From the NCBI GenBank assembly GCA_034096865.1, contig JAWQFJ010014168.1, positions 1 through 17,500 on the forward strand: a stretch of 17,500 nucleotides of DNA. The letters are read 5' to 3'. Under the pieces are notes generated by a model. The model was given only the letters and a program-made list of their open reading frames with translations, ran no database searches and was not told the DNA's origin. This document shows positions 1-7,616 of the stretch, piece after piece. The position numbers were made by a program, and so were the translations under genes. The stretch comes from Theodoxus fluviatilis (taxonomy: Eukaryota; Mollusca; Gastropoda; Cycloneritida; Neritidae). How positions within the stretch are numbered: the first letter of the stretch is position 1; each line of letters begins with the position of its first letter.

Positions 1-177
1 GAGAGAGTGTGAGAGAGAGTGTGAGAGAGAGAGAGTGTGAGAGAGAGTGTGAGAGAGAGAGTGTGAGAGAGAGAGAGAGTGGGGCGGAGATCACATTGTA
101 AACAACTCGATGCACGATCGATCGACTTCGACAACCGTCCAGAGAGAGAGAGAGAGAGAGGGGGGGGGGGGAGAGGG

Positions 178-229
<52 letters not shown>

Positions 230-236
230 AGACGGA

Positions 237-303
<67 letters not shown>
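1..303. repeat. GA/TC microsatellite, partly compound
   Basis: Almost pure GA dinucleotide array with GTGTGA variants at the left end and G-rich interruptions near 161-175 and 223-240. A short non-repetitive island (about 82-139) splits it. Open frames across it on both strands only give Arg-Glu or Ser-Leu strings and are artefacts. The array is cut by the window's left edge. Confidence 0.97.
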
Positions 304-306
<3 letters not shown>

Positions 307-1168
307 AATGTAAATAACTCGGGACACTCGAATCCTCTCAGAGCTTCACATCATACTTCAGATCACACTTACACAAAGTAGAGTACATCAATAGTTAATG
401 AATATTGCTACATTATTTATATTGAGTTGTGCGTCAAAATCGAATCAAGTCAAAAGTTCAGCTACAGAGTTGTACTATACTAAACAGCTTCTCGTGTAAC
501 TGTGTAGTTCGGACAGAAAACTGTTTGCATATGCTTTACCTACTCTCAGGATATGTTCCTGAGCTAAGTGTTCGCCCAGTCAAAGATATGCCCGGTTAAG
601 AACTTTCTTAATGAGTGATATCAGGCGCATCGACCTGTACATGCAGACAATGGGGATGAACGAACAAACGAATGCATTAATAAATTTATACATAATCATA
701 ATGACCGACGGAACCAATGAATGAATGAACGAACGAATGGAGCTTTACTGCTTATTAGCCTATGAGGGCTAGTTAAGACCAATAACAAGAACATAACTGG
801 AGCAAATGAGACTAAGAGCGAGTCAAGCCGTGATGTCCATAGTTTAACTTTTATCACGTTTCGCGTAAGGAGACATTTAGTTACATCTGCTTGCAAGGTC
901 GAACCTAGCTTCGTCACTTCATGCCTGCATACTGCGACAATAAACAAGCAACAGACGTATCTGCTTAAAAACCAAAAATGACCACCTCTTGGTACTCTCT
1001 CACTGCGTTCTGAAGCCAATTTGTACTGACCAGAGACCGAAATTTGTCGGCATAGATCAGATGCCTGCCAATTTATTGAATTAGCCATTTTGAATTCAAG
1101 TGCAGAAATAATGATGGATCCCTTGGTATAATCAGAGCTGTCACCCTTGTAGTTTCGTATATAATGAA
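304..1168. other. No recognisable gene (865 bp)
   Basis: AT-moderate sequence without a recognisable protein, RNA or mobile-element signature. A 167-codon open frame on the minus strand (696-1199) runs into the neighbouring satellite and shows no domain I can name. A short GAAT/GAAC-rich stretch lies at about 657-738. It could be diverged repeat or intron. Confidence 0.5.
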
Positions 1169-1610
1169 ATCCATTATTTACGTAAACCATGAAACCCATT
1201 ATTTACGTAAATAATGGATTTCATGGTTTACGTAAATAATGGATTTTATGGTTTACGTAAATAATGCATTATTTACGTAAATAATAAATTTCATGGTTTA
1301 CGTAAATAATGGATTTTATGGTTTACGTAAATAATGCATTATTTACGTAAATAATGGATTTCATGGTTTACGTAAATAATGGATTTTATGGTTTACGTAA
1401 ATAATGGATTATTTACGTAAATAATGCATTGTTTAGGAGATGTGCTAAATAATGGATTATTTACGTAAATAATGGATTATTTACGTAAATAATGCATTGT
1501 TTAGGAGATGTGCTAAATAATGGATTATTTACGTAAATAATGGATTATTTACGTAAATAATGGATTATTTACGTAAATAATCCATTGTTTAGGAAATCTG
1601 CTAAATAATG
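1169..1610. repeat. AT-rich satellite built on TTTACGTAAA
   Basis: Tandem array of roughly 19-24-bp units of the type TTTACGTAAATAATGGATT, alternating with variants ending in CATGG, GCATT or TTTAGGAGATGTGCTAAA. I count 16 copies of the 10-bp palindrome TTTACGTAAA. A higher-order pattern is visible: a block with CATGGTTTACG units recurs on the left, and a block with TTTAGGAGATGTGC recurs twice on the right. No protein is expected. The array ends just before the Penelope-like element at 1655. Confidence 0.95.
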
Positions 1611-1654
1611 CTAGAAAAATGCAAAAATAATTATTTTACAAAGGGAATGCCATA

Positions 1655-2197
1655 GGCGGGGACGGTTTAAATAGGAGATGGTACGCAGGTGTTCACGCCA
1701 AGACCCAGAGACCCCATGCGACGCACGTGCAGGTCGTGAAAAGTTCACTTGTAGTGCGCCATGAACCCGAGATCTCTGTTGAGTCCGGCGTGGTGCGTGC
1801 CGAACAGTTTGATGAACTTCAGTTCAGTAACCCTGCGTAGCCGGGTGTCGTGCAACCCGCCCGCGAGCACGCTAACCACCATATCGCTTGCTGAGTGGCC
1901 CGGCAAGCTAAAGTGTTCCCCCACTGGTAGAGGTGACTGGCTCCTGATCGTAGCCCTGTGTCCATTCATGCGCTGGCGCAGTGTCTGTCCTGTCTCCCCG
2001 ACGTACCACGCATCCGGGCACTTCATGCGGCACCGAATCAGGTATACCACATCACTGGAGCCGCAGGAGTAGATGCCTCTGATGTGGTGTCGAGCCTGGC
2101 TCCTGCTGATGGTGGTATCTGTGCAGAGGGATGTACAGGTGGCGCACCTAGCTTTACCACAGGGCTGTACGGAGTCAATTCCTCTCTGTCCCGGCGA
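1655..2197 (-). repeat. Left arm of 543-bp inverted repeat (antisense PLE 3' end)
   Basis: This is the reverse complement of 2663-3205. Every stretch I compared agrees, with paired positions summing to 4860. On the minus strand it carries the last 150 codons of the element's endonuclease (stop at 1745-1747). The open frame runs on past the junction to 2248 in unrelated sequence. The match breaks at 1654/3206 and 2197/2663, so both ends are sharp. The copy lacks the hammerhead-like and stem-loop tail found after the right arm. Confidence 0.95.
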
Positions 2198-3115
2198 CTG
2201 ACCACCTCCCTTCACCGAAAGCCTACTGACAACTTGCAGATGCTCCACTCAACCAGCTCTCACCCTAGACATGTGAAGGACGCTATCCCTTTCAGCCAGG
2301 CTCTACGGATCCACCGCATTTGCTCCGACGCTAACGACAGGGAAAGACACTTACGGGAGCTTGAAACCGCACTTGGACACAGTGGGTACCAGAGCGCAGC
2401 CGTCAGGAGACAGTTCAGACGGGCGACCAGGCAGAGAAGGGAGGATCTCTTCACCCGGCGTGACAGACAAGCCGAAGCCGGTCGGGTCCCCCTCGTGACC
2501 ACCTACTTCCCAGGAGCAGAGGGTCTTCGACGGGGGCTCAGGAGACTTCAGCACCTCTTGGACGATGACGAGCGGCTGTCTCGGGCTCTTCCTTTGCCCC
2601 CAGTGCTGGCTTTCAGGCAGCCTCCCAACCTCAAAAGCATATTGGTCCGGAGCAAGTTCAGTTCGCCGGGACAGAGAGGAATTGACTCCGTACAGCCCTG
2701 TGGTAAAGCTAGGTGCGCCACCTGTACATCCCTCTGCACAGATACCACCATCAGCAGGAGCCAGGCTCGACACCACATCAGAGGCATCTACTCCTGCGGC
2801 TCCAGTGATGTGGTATACCTGATTCGGTGCCGCATGAAGTGCCCGGATGCGTGGTACGTCGGGGAGACAGGACAGACACTGCGCCAGCGCATGAATGGAC
2901 ACAGGGCTACGATCAGGAGCCAGTCACCTCTACCAGTGGGGGAACACTTTAGCTTGCCGGGCCACTCAGCAAGCGATATGGTGGTTAGCGTGCTCGCGGG
3001 CGGGTTGCACGACACCCGGCTACGCAGGGTTACTGAACTGAAGTTCATCAAACTGTTCGGCACGCACCACGCCGGACTCAACAGAGATCTCGGGTTCATG
3101 GCGCACTACAAGTGA
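2198..3115 (+). pseudogene. Penelope-like element protein, C-terminal part with GIY-YIG endonuclease
   Basis: This frame of 305 codons and a stop is the genuine PLE coding part. The upstream 240 bp of the same open frame (from 1958) is only antisense of the inverted arm. It begins with the post-RT connector (LHRKPTDN, then a basic LRRICSD-like helix and NLKSILVRSKF). A cysteine cluster follows, with Cys codons at 2699, 2714 and 2723. The GIY-YIG domain comes next: VVYLI (2810-2824), YVGET (2855-2869), LRQR followed by GHR, and EHF. In the family this domain nicks target DNA for reverse transcription. The RT palm is absent, so the element cannot be autonomous. The frame itself has no stop or frameshift, so the endonuclease end looks young. 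It ends at FMAHYK, which is shared with the inverted copy. Confidence 0.88.
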
Positions 3116-3205
3116 ACTTTTCACGACCTGCACGTGCGTCGCATGGGGTCTCTGGGTCTTGGCGTGAACACCTGCGTACCATCTCCTATTTAAACCGTCC
3201 CCGCC
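2663..3205 (+). repeat. Right arm of 543-bp inverted repeat
   Basis: Sense-oriented endonuclease end of the Penelope-like element, complementary to 1655-2197 across a 465-bp centre. A transcript through both arms could fold into a hairpin with a stem of about 543 bp. The apparent identity of the arms indicates a recent duplication or ongoing conversion. Confidence 0.95.
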
Positions 3206-3208
3206 AGC

Positions 3209-3261
3209 CTCTCACACACTTGGCCTGATGAAGGAGAATCTCCGAAAGCTTGCCAAGAGAG
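3209..3261 (+). ncRNA. Hammerhead-ribozyme-like fold in PLE 3' tail
   Basis: The conserved core strings occur in order: CTGATGA (3225-3231) and GAAA (3244-3247), separated by a GGAG/CTCC hairpin (3233-3236 with 3240-3243, loop AAT). The flanks pair as stem I: CTTGGC (3219-3224) with GCCAAG (3252-3257), extended by CTCT (3209-3212) with AGAG (3258-3261) around a one-sided 6-nt loop. This is the type I arrangement with a minimal helix III (A3247-T3250, H17 = T3251), so cleavage would fall after 3251. Penelope-like elements are known to carry minimal hammerheads. One deviation is visible: an unpaired A (3232) before stem II. It could reduce activity. Activity is not proven by sequence. Confidence 0.68.
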
Positions 3262-3400
3262 CACTTCGTACCGTATACCTGCCAGCAGGGACGGAGCCCT
3301 GCCATTGCCACAGGACAGAGCTGCCACGTCCTGGTGACTCGGCGCTCTACGTCCCGGGGCGGGAGGCTCTACCCCCCTTGGTGTACGTTCACCTGCAAAC

Positions 3401-3435
3401 GGCCCTTTTCAGGGCCATCTATGCTCACGAAAGAA
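3401..3435 (+). promoter_or_regulatory. Histone-mRNA-type 3' stem-loop plus purine-rich downstream element
   Basis: GGCCCTTTTCAGGGCC (3401-3416) matches the animal replication-dependent histone 3' stem-loop: a 6-bp stem, a 4-nt TTTC loop and a CAAAC flank before it. ACGAAAGAA (3427-3435) lies about 10-15 nt further on, where the U7-binding histone downstream element normally sits. In histone genes this pair is bound by SLBP and U7 snRNP and produces a non-polyadenylated 3' end. No histone coding sequence is recognisable upstream in any frame, so here it sits in the PLE tail. Confidence 0.75.
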
Positions 3436-3509
3436 TACATGTCGGTTGCTGTCCACGCTTCTTTATTTGTCTAGCAGTATTTCGACCGACCCCGGCACCT
3501 CATTCTGTA

Positions 3510-3705
3510 TTGAATTAACAGCTTTGTGTTGCATGACCTTGGATGACCTTGACCTTGGGTCAAGGTCACATGTATTTTGTTAGGAAAAATGTGTAAAGCA
3601 TTTCTTAGTGTATGATGTCATTGGTAGGTTTAGTTGTTTGACCTTGACCTTGAAGGTCACCTGAAGGTCAAGGTCATATAAAGGTCAAGGTCAAGCATGT
3701 GAGTC
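3510..3705 (+). repeat. R repeat, 3'-end fragment
   Basis: Matches the last ~195 bp of the R family (compare 5404-5598 and about 14357-14552). It starts at TTGAATTAACAGC and ends GCATGTGAGTC, followed by the shared GTATGGGCTTTGCCC extension. It is truncated at its left end by the Penelope-like element. It carries several TCAAGGTCA/TGACCTTGA boxes. Confidence 0.88.
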
Positions 3706-3812
3706 GTATGGGCTTTGCCCTTCTTGTTTTGATTTTATTGACTCACATGCGAAGCAAAAGTGAGTCTATGTACTCACCCGTTTCGTCCATCCGGGCATCC
3801 GGGCGTCCGGGC

Positions 3813-4831
3813 TGTTACGAATCGAATGTGGCGAATGGTGGTGTGCACGTGGATTATTTTTAGCAGGAATTCGCAGGCGGATATGGGTTCCAGGATGATG
3901 CAGGATTGAAGCTACACAAGTTGCAGGCACTTGTTCGGCTTGATGGGGGGGTGGTTGTTACGAATCGAATGTGGCGAATGGTGGTGTGCACGTGGATTAT
4001 TTTTAGCATGAGTGGGTGACGTAGTGACTGAGGAGTGTTCACGGGTGAGCGAATGATCTGATTGATTGTATATTTGCCGAGTGAAAGCTGGATACGACAC
4101 TCGAGCGAATGAACCCCAGGGTGACGGGTGAGTGCTTATTTTATCTGTATCCTTCTATATTGTAAATACCGCGGATGTATGATGATTGATTGTGAAGGAA
4201 CGGATGAGTGAGTATGTGGTTTTTTTCAGGGTTCTTTGGACAGCGGAGAAGTGGAGCTTTCCGGGCGGGGGCCTGTATGAAGACTGTCGGCGGGGGGCCG
4301 CTGGAGCTTGAGTGTTTGAAGTCTGAGTGCCGGCGGGGGCCGCACGTCAGCACCTGTGAGCCCTGGTGTGGGACGGGCAGTTGAGTTTGTTTGTGTTCGA
4401 ATACACGACTCTGTAACTCTGTGCTGGTGTTTGTGTTTTCTTGTTTATTTTCACTTGTGCGGGCTAGGCAAACCCAAGGCCCAGTTAGCCTGTCCGTAAC
4501 AACTCCGCACGTCAGCACCTGTGAGCCCTGGTGTGGGACGGGCAGTTGAGTTTGTTTGTGTTCGAATACACGACTCTGTAACTCTGTGCTGGTGTTTGTG
4601 TTTTCTTGTTTATTTTCACTTGTGCGGGCTAGGCAAACCCAAGACCCAGTTAGCCTGTCCGTAACAACTCCGCACGTCAGCACCTGTGAGCCCTGGTGTG
4701 GGACGGGCAGTTGAGTTTGTTTGTGTTCGAATACACGACTCTGTAACTCTGTGCTGGTGTTTGTGTTTTCTTGTTTATTTTCACTTGTGCGGGCTAGGCT
4801 AACCCGAGGCCCAGTTAGCCTGTCCGTAACA
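3813..4831. mobile_element. Solo-LTR-like insertion, TGTTACG...CGTAACA
   Basis: A 1,019-bp block inserted into the GGGCGTCC array of the R copy. It has inverted ends TGTTACG/CGTAACA in TG...CA form and is flanked by CGGGC on both sides (3808-3812 and 4832-4836), the 5-bp duplication expected of LTR retrotransposons. Because the target is itself repeated, the duplication is not decisive. No internal gag or pol is present, so a solo LTR is the simplest reading. The first 53 bp (3813-3865) recur at 3956-4008, including a second TGTTACG start, which suggests nesting or internal duplication. Confidence 0.68.
4341..4831. repeat. Three tandem 165-bp units inside the LTR-like element
   Basis: Units start at 4341, 4506 and 4671 with CGCACGTCAGCACCTGTGAG, at exactly 165-bp spacing. 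Each ends in CCTGTCCGTAACA, the same as the outer right end of the insertion. They differ by only a few bases. Open frames across them on the minus strand are by-products of the repetition. Confidence 0.93.
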
Positions 4832-5598
4832 CGGGCGTCCGGGCGTCCAAAAACTTTAACGTTGGATTTTTCTCAGAGACTATTAAGTCTATCAATATCA
4901 AATGTGGCATGATGGTGTATGATGACAAGGCCTCAAAATACATACATAGTGACTTGACATTGCTTCAAGGTCAAGGTCGCAGGGGCCGTAAATGTTGTCT
5001 AAAAAACAGCAATTTTTCACATTTTCTCAATTTTCTCTGACATTGTTTAGATTGGATACTTGACCTATATATGGTATATAGGAAAAATTAATCCCTATCT
5101 TTTGATACCAGGTTGGTTGACCTTGCTTCAAGTTCAAGGTCACAGGAGCTCTTCAAAGTTGGATTGTATACGTATTTTGAAGTGACCTTGACCCTGAACT
5201 ATGGTAGATAACTCTTCCAAACTTCACAACATTGTAGTACACATGTTATACTTTCATCAGTAGACACATTTGGTCACATATCATCAAGGTCAAGGTCACT
5301 TTGACCCTTATGAAATGTGACCAAAATGGGGTAGTGAACCACTAAAAGTGACTATATCTCATGGTAGAAAGTGCCAATAAGCACCATTGTACTTCCTATG
5401 TCTTGAATTAACAGCTTTGTGTTGCATGACCTTGGATGACCTTGACCTTGGGTCAAGGTCACATGTATTTTGTTAGGGAAAATGTGTAAAGCATTTCTTA
5501 GTGTATGATGTCATTGCTAGGTTTAGTTGATTGACCTTGACCTTGAGGTGCACCTGAAGGTCAAGGTCATGTAAAGGTCAAGGTCAATCATGTGAGTC

Positions 5599-6183
5599 GT
5601 ATGGGCTTTGCCCTTCTTGTTCTTTCTTAAATTTTTAGTTTTTGTTTTGCAACTTTTTGTGCATGACTATTGAGTGTTCCAGAAGAAAAATAATAAACAA
5701 GAAAGTTTTCATAAAATATACCTCTTTGTTACATGTACTTGGTTACTGCATGGATGTGCATGTTGAAACAAAATAGAACAACAAACAGGACAGATTTACA
5801 CACACACAAAACCAGTTAGAAGAAAAAAAATGTTGTACTGCAGGTAAGTTTCAATTTTTTGTGTTTCTCATGTTTAAAAGTTTGTGCTGGTGCAAAAAGA
5901 AATACAAAAAGTGCCAGAGGAGTACAAAACACCTTGGAAATAACTAGTGGCAGTTAACTTCAAACAACAATTTGCATGGCTGATCAACATTGTGCTAAGT
6001 GACTGTGAGAACTGGTTTGCTTATGTCTCACTATATGATGTGTGTGAACTTGTGTGAAAAAATTGAAAGATACCTGCATACAACATTTTTGCAAAACAAA
6101 AACTAAAAATAAAAGAAAGAATAAAATCAAAATAATGAACACATAAGAATTAAAAAAATCATTAATAATATATATAATACTAT
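5599..6183. other. AT-rich stretch without a recognisable gene
   Basis: AT-rich sequence with short A and T runs and a CACACACA island (about 5799-5806). Open frames are short and of low complexity. I see no domain, RNA fold or repeat shared with the rest of the window. Confidence 0.6.
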
Positions 6184-6365
6184 TCACCACACAACACATG
6201 GAGACAGACAGTCACAGACCTACACACCACACAACACATGGAGACAGACAGTCACAGACCTACACAACACAACACATGGAGACAGACACAGACCTACACA
6301 CTACACAACACATGGAGACACAGTCACAGACCAACACACCACACAACACAGGGAGACAGTCACAG
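6184..6365 (+). repeat. Minisatellite, ACACATGGAGACAG orientation
   Basis: About four units of ~40 bp built from ACACATGGAGACAGACAG, TCACAGACCTACAC and ACCACACAAC. The same unit family appears in the opposite orientation at 7617-8315 and 11231-11738. Confidence 0.92.
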
Positions 6366-6514
6366 ACACGCGATGCGGCAATTTACGTGTAAACACCTGT
6401 TGACCAGGGATTACGTATCACAACACCTGAATGATTTGCTGTGTATTTGCGGGTAGAAACATATCACAACAACGCTGTTTCATTATAGGCGCTCCACTTC
6501 GAGCACTGTATAAG

Positions 6515-6660
6515 GCAAATGTACAACAGTGCCGCGTGATTGTGTCGACATTCAGCTAGTTCGCTGGGCGATTGCTGGCTTTTAACCAGCGAAGGCAACG
6601 ATCTAGATGGTACATATACTTTCCCGGTTTCACAATTGGAATGAATTTGACGCCAACACA
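6515..6660 (-). repeat. Left arm of 146-bp inverted pair (with 10399-10544)
   Basis: The reverse complement of this segment matches 10399-10544 over 146 bp without indels and with about five mismatches (paired positions sum to 17059). Part of it (the TTGGCGTCA...AAACCGGTAAAG end) also occurs at the right end of repeat D copy 1. It may be a terminal module of a larger composite element. Confidence 0.88.
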
Positions 6661-6878
6661 GAGTTCAGGGTATCTATCATCCGTTTTACTTTGTCCCCAA
6701 GCACAGCGCTTGTTACTCGGCATTCTGAAAGATGCCCGGGAATCTGTTCTCACAAACAAGGGAAGTAACTCCCAGAGCCTCGATATGTGCATGAGGTCCA
6801 TTTACAGTGCAAAATACGAACCAAGGGGGTTTACGGAAAAGAACGTTATAAATGCTTTACAAACACTCAGCCATATCA

Positions 6879-6958
6879 GTTTTCAATGGCACAGTTGGTA
6901 GAGCGCTAAACTCTTGGTCATGAATGACCAGGTTCGATTCTGCGCTGAAACCTTTTTT
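6879..6958 (+). pseudogene. tRNA-like sequence (Lys-CTT-like loop) with T6 run
   Basis: An A-box-like TGGCACAGTTGGTAGAGCGC (6887-6906) and a B-box GGTTCGATTC (6931-6940) are correctly spaced. Ends GTTTTCA (6879-6885) and TGAAACC (6946-6952) pair at 6 of 7 positions and are followed by TTTTTT (6953-6958), a Pol III terminator. The anticodon loop position reads CTCTTGG, with CTT (Lys) in the middle. The anticodon and T stems are broken, however, and TGGTCAT/ATGACCA forms a competing hairpin. A decayed tRNA gene or the head of a tRNA-derived SINE is more likely than a working tRNA. Confidence 0.55.
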
Positions 6959-6967
6959 CTCTCTCTT

Positions 6968-7075
6968 TTTTCGAGAGGTTGTGGTTTCGAACCCGACCTG
7001 GTTTTTTGTGTTTGTGTGTGTGTGCGTTTTTTCCTCCTCTTTTCTCGAGAGGTTGCGGGTTCGAACCCGATATTT
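6968..7075 (+). repeat. Two copies of a TCGAGAGGTTG...TTCGAACCCGA module
   Basis: Two T-arm-like modules, about 6971-6998 and 7045-7071, each with GAGAGGTTG followed by TTCGAACCCGA and preceded by a T-rich run. The second contains the perfect 14-bp palindrome CGGGTTCGAACCCG. They resemble the 3' halves of tRNA-derived repeats following the tRNA-like sequence. Confidence 0.55.
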
Positions 7076-7081
7076 GTTTTG

Positions 7082-7588
7082 TGTGCCAAAACCTGGAGGT
7101 TCAGCACCAGCGGTTTTTATCTGTCTGTCTGTCTGTGTGTGTGTCTGTCCCGACTCCACGGCGGAGTTCTCAAAAACTACTGGACGGATTTCCTTGACAT
7201 TTTGCACACTAACTGGAAGTTAGGTCCGATTGAATGTATCAAATTTACAAAATCGAGGCTTGAAAAGAAAGTGGTTTTTTAGGTCGTACACTCGACATCG
7301 TCTCCCCAAATACTCCATTCATGGAATGGCCAAATTGCGAAATGTGTGACGTCATCAACAGCGTGACGTCATTTGCGAGTAGAGTTTTGAGGATAATGAA
7401 TTTCGTACACTCGGAAGCACCTCCCTAGATAGTCAATAGATGTAAGAGCCTAATCGAGTCAAACTCTTTTCCTACGTTCACAAAACAACATTTGGCTTCT
7501 TCGTATGATGAACGTCTACCAGCAGACGCAAAAAAGCGATACTACGCTGTGTTGGCGTCACATTCATTCCATTTGTGAAACCGGTAAA
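7082..7588. repeat. Repeat D, copy 1 (uninterrupted)
   Basis: Starts around CCAAAACCTGGAGGTTCAGC, has a TCTG/TGTG microsatellite, then conserved unique sequence to AAACCGGTAAAG. The same sequence occurs as 8361-8611 plus 10176-10444, where a LINE splits it. The junction ATGGAATGGCCAAATTGC is intact here, which reveals the LINE target site. No protein is encoded. Confidence 0.9.
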
Positions 7589-7616
7589 GTTTGTTTTGTT
7601 CTTGCAGCACTTCAAA

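Larger units (their letters stand above)
1655..3509 (+). mobile_element. Penelope-like retroelement, 5'-truncated, with inverted partial copy
   Basis: The element consists of a left inverted arm (1655-2197), a unique centre (2198-2662), a right arm (2663-3205) and a 3' noncoding tail to about 3509. The + strand from 2198 encodes the region after the reverse transcriptase core (HRKPTD, IPFSQALRIHRICSD, LVRSKF) and then a zinc-binding and GIY-YIG endonuclease domain, the order typical of Penelope-like elements. The RT palm with its catalytic aspartates is missing and is replaced by the inverted copy of the endonuclease end. Such head-to-head partial copies are known for this class. The right limit is set where the unrelated R repeat begins. 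No target duplication is evident. Confidence 0.9.
3740..5598 (+). mobile_element. R repeat, full copy interrupted by an LTR-like insertion
   Basis: Starts GACTCACATGC and ends CATGTGAGTC, forming 10-11-bp terminal inverted repeats. The parts outside the insertion (3740-3812 and 4832-5598) total about 840 bp, close to the 843-bp copy at 13710-14552. The order is: a short GACTCAC/GTGAGTC hairpin at the start, a (GGGCGTCC)n run, ACTTTAACGTTGGATTTTTC, then many AAGGTCA/TGACCTT blocks. No coding capacity is seen, so it is non-autonomous. Its class is unresolved: terminal repeats suggest a MITE, but no transposase family is identifiable. Confidence 0.8.

Noticed and set aside
79..381. Open frames across the GA array (Arg-Glu or Ser-Leu proteins)
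   Set aside because: Pure product of a dinucleotide repeat. It appears in several frames on both strands with no unique domain.
696..1199. 167-codon minus-strand open frame
   Set aside because: No domain I recognise. Its start lies in the neighbouring satellite, composition is not coding-like, and no splice or promoter context supports it.
2351..2902. 183-codon minus-strand open frame over the PLE
   Set aside because: It is antisense of the endonuclease arm followed by antisense of the connector. The sense strand carries the recognisable domain.
3300..3400. Possible histone gene remnant upstream of the stem-loop
   Set aside because: None of the frames shows a histone C-terminus, so only the 3' processing signal is present.
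3228..3518. Possible small protein in the PLE tail
   Set aside because: It overlaps the hammerhead-like fold and the histone-type stem-loop, and no family similarity is visible.
4141..4683. 180-codon minus-strand open frame with internal repeats
   Set aside because: The repeated protein segment is the 165-bp tandem unit of the LTR-like element read in antisense.
6572..6901. 109-codon open frame beside the tRNA-like sequence
   Set aside because: It starts within the inverted-pair arm and runs into the tRNA-like sequence. No domain is seen.
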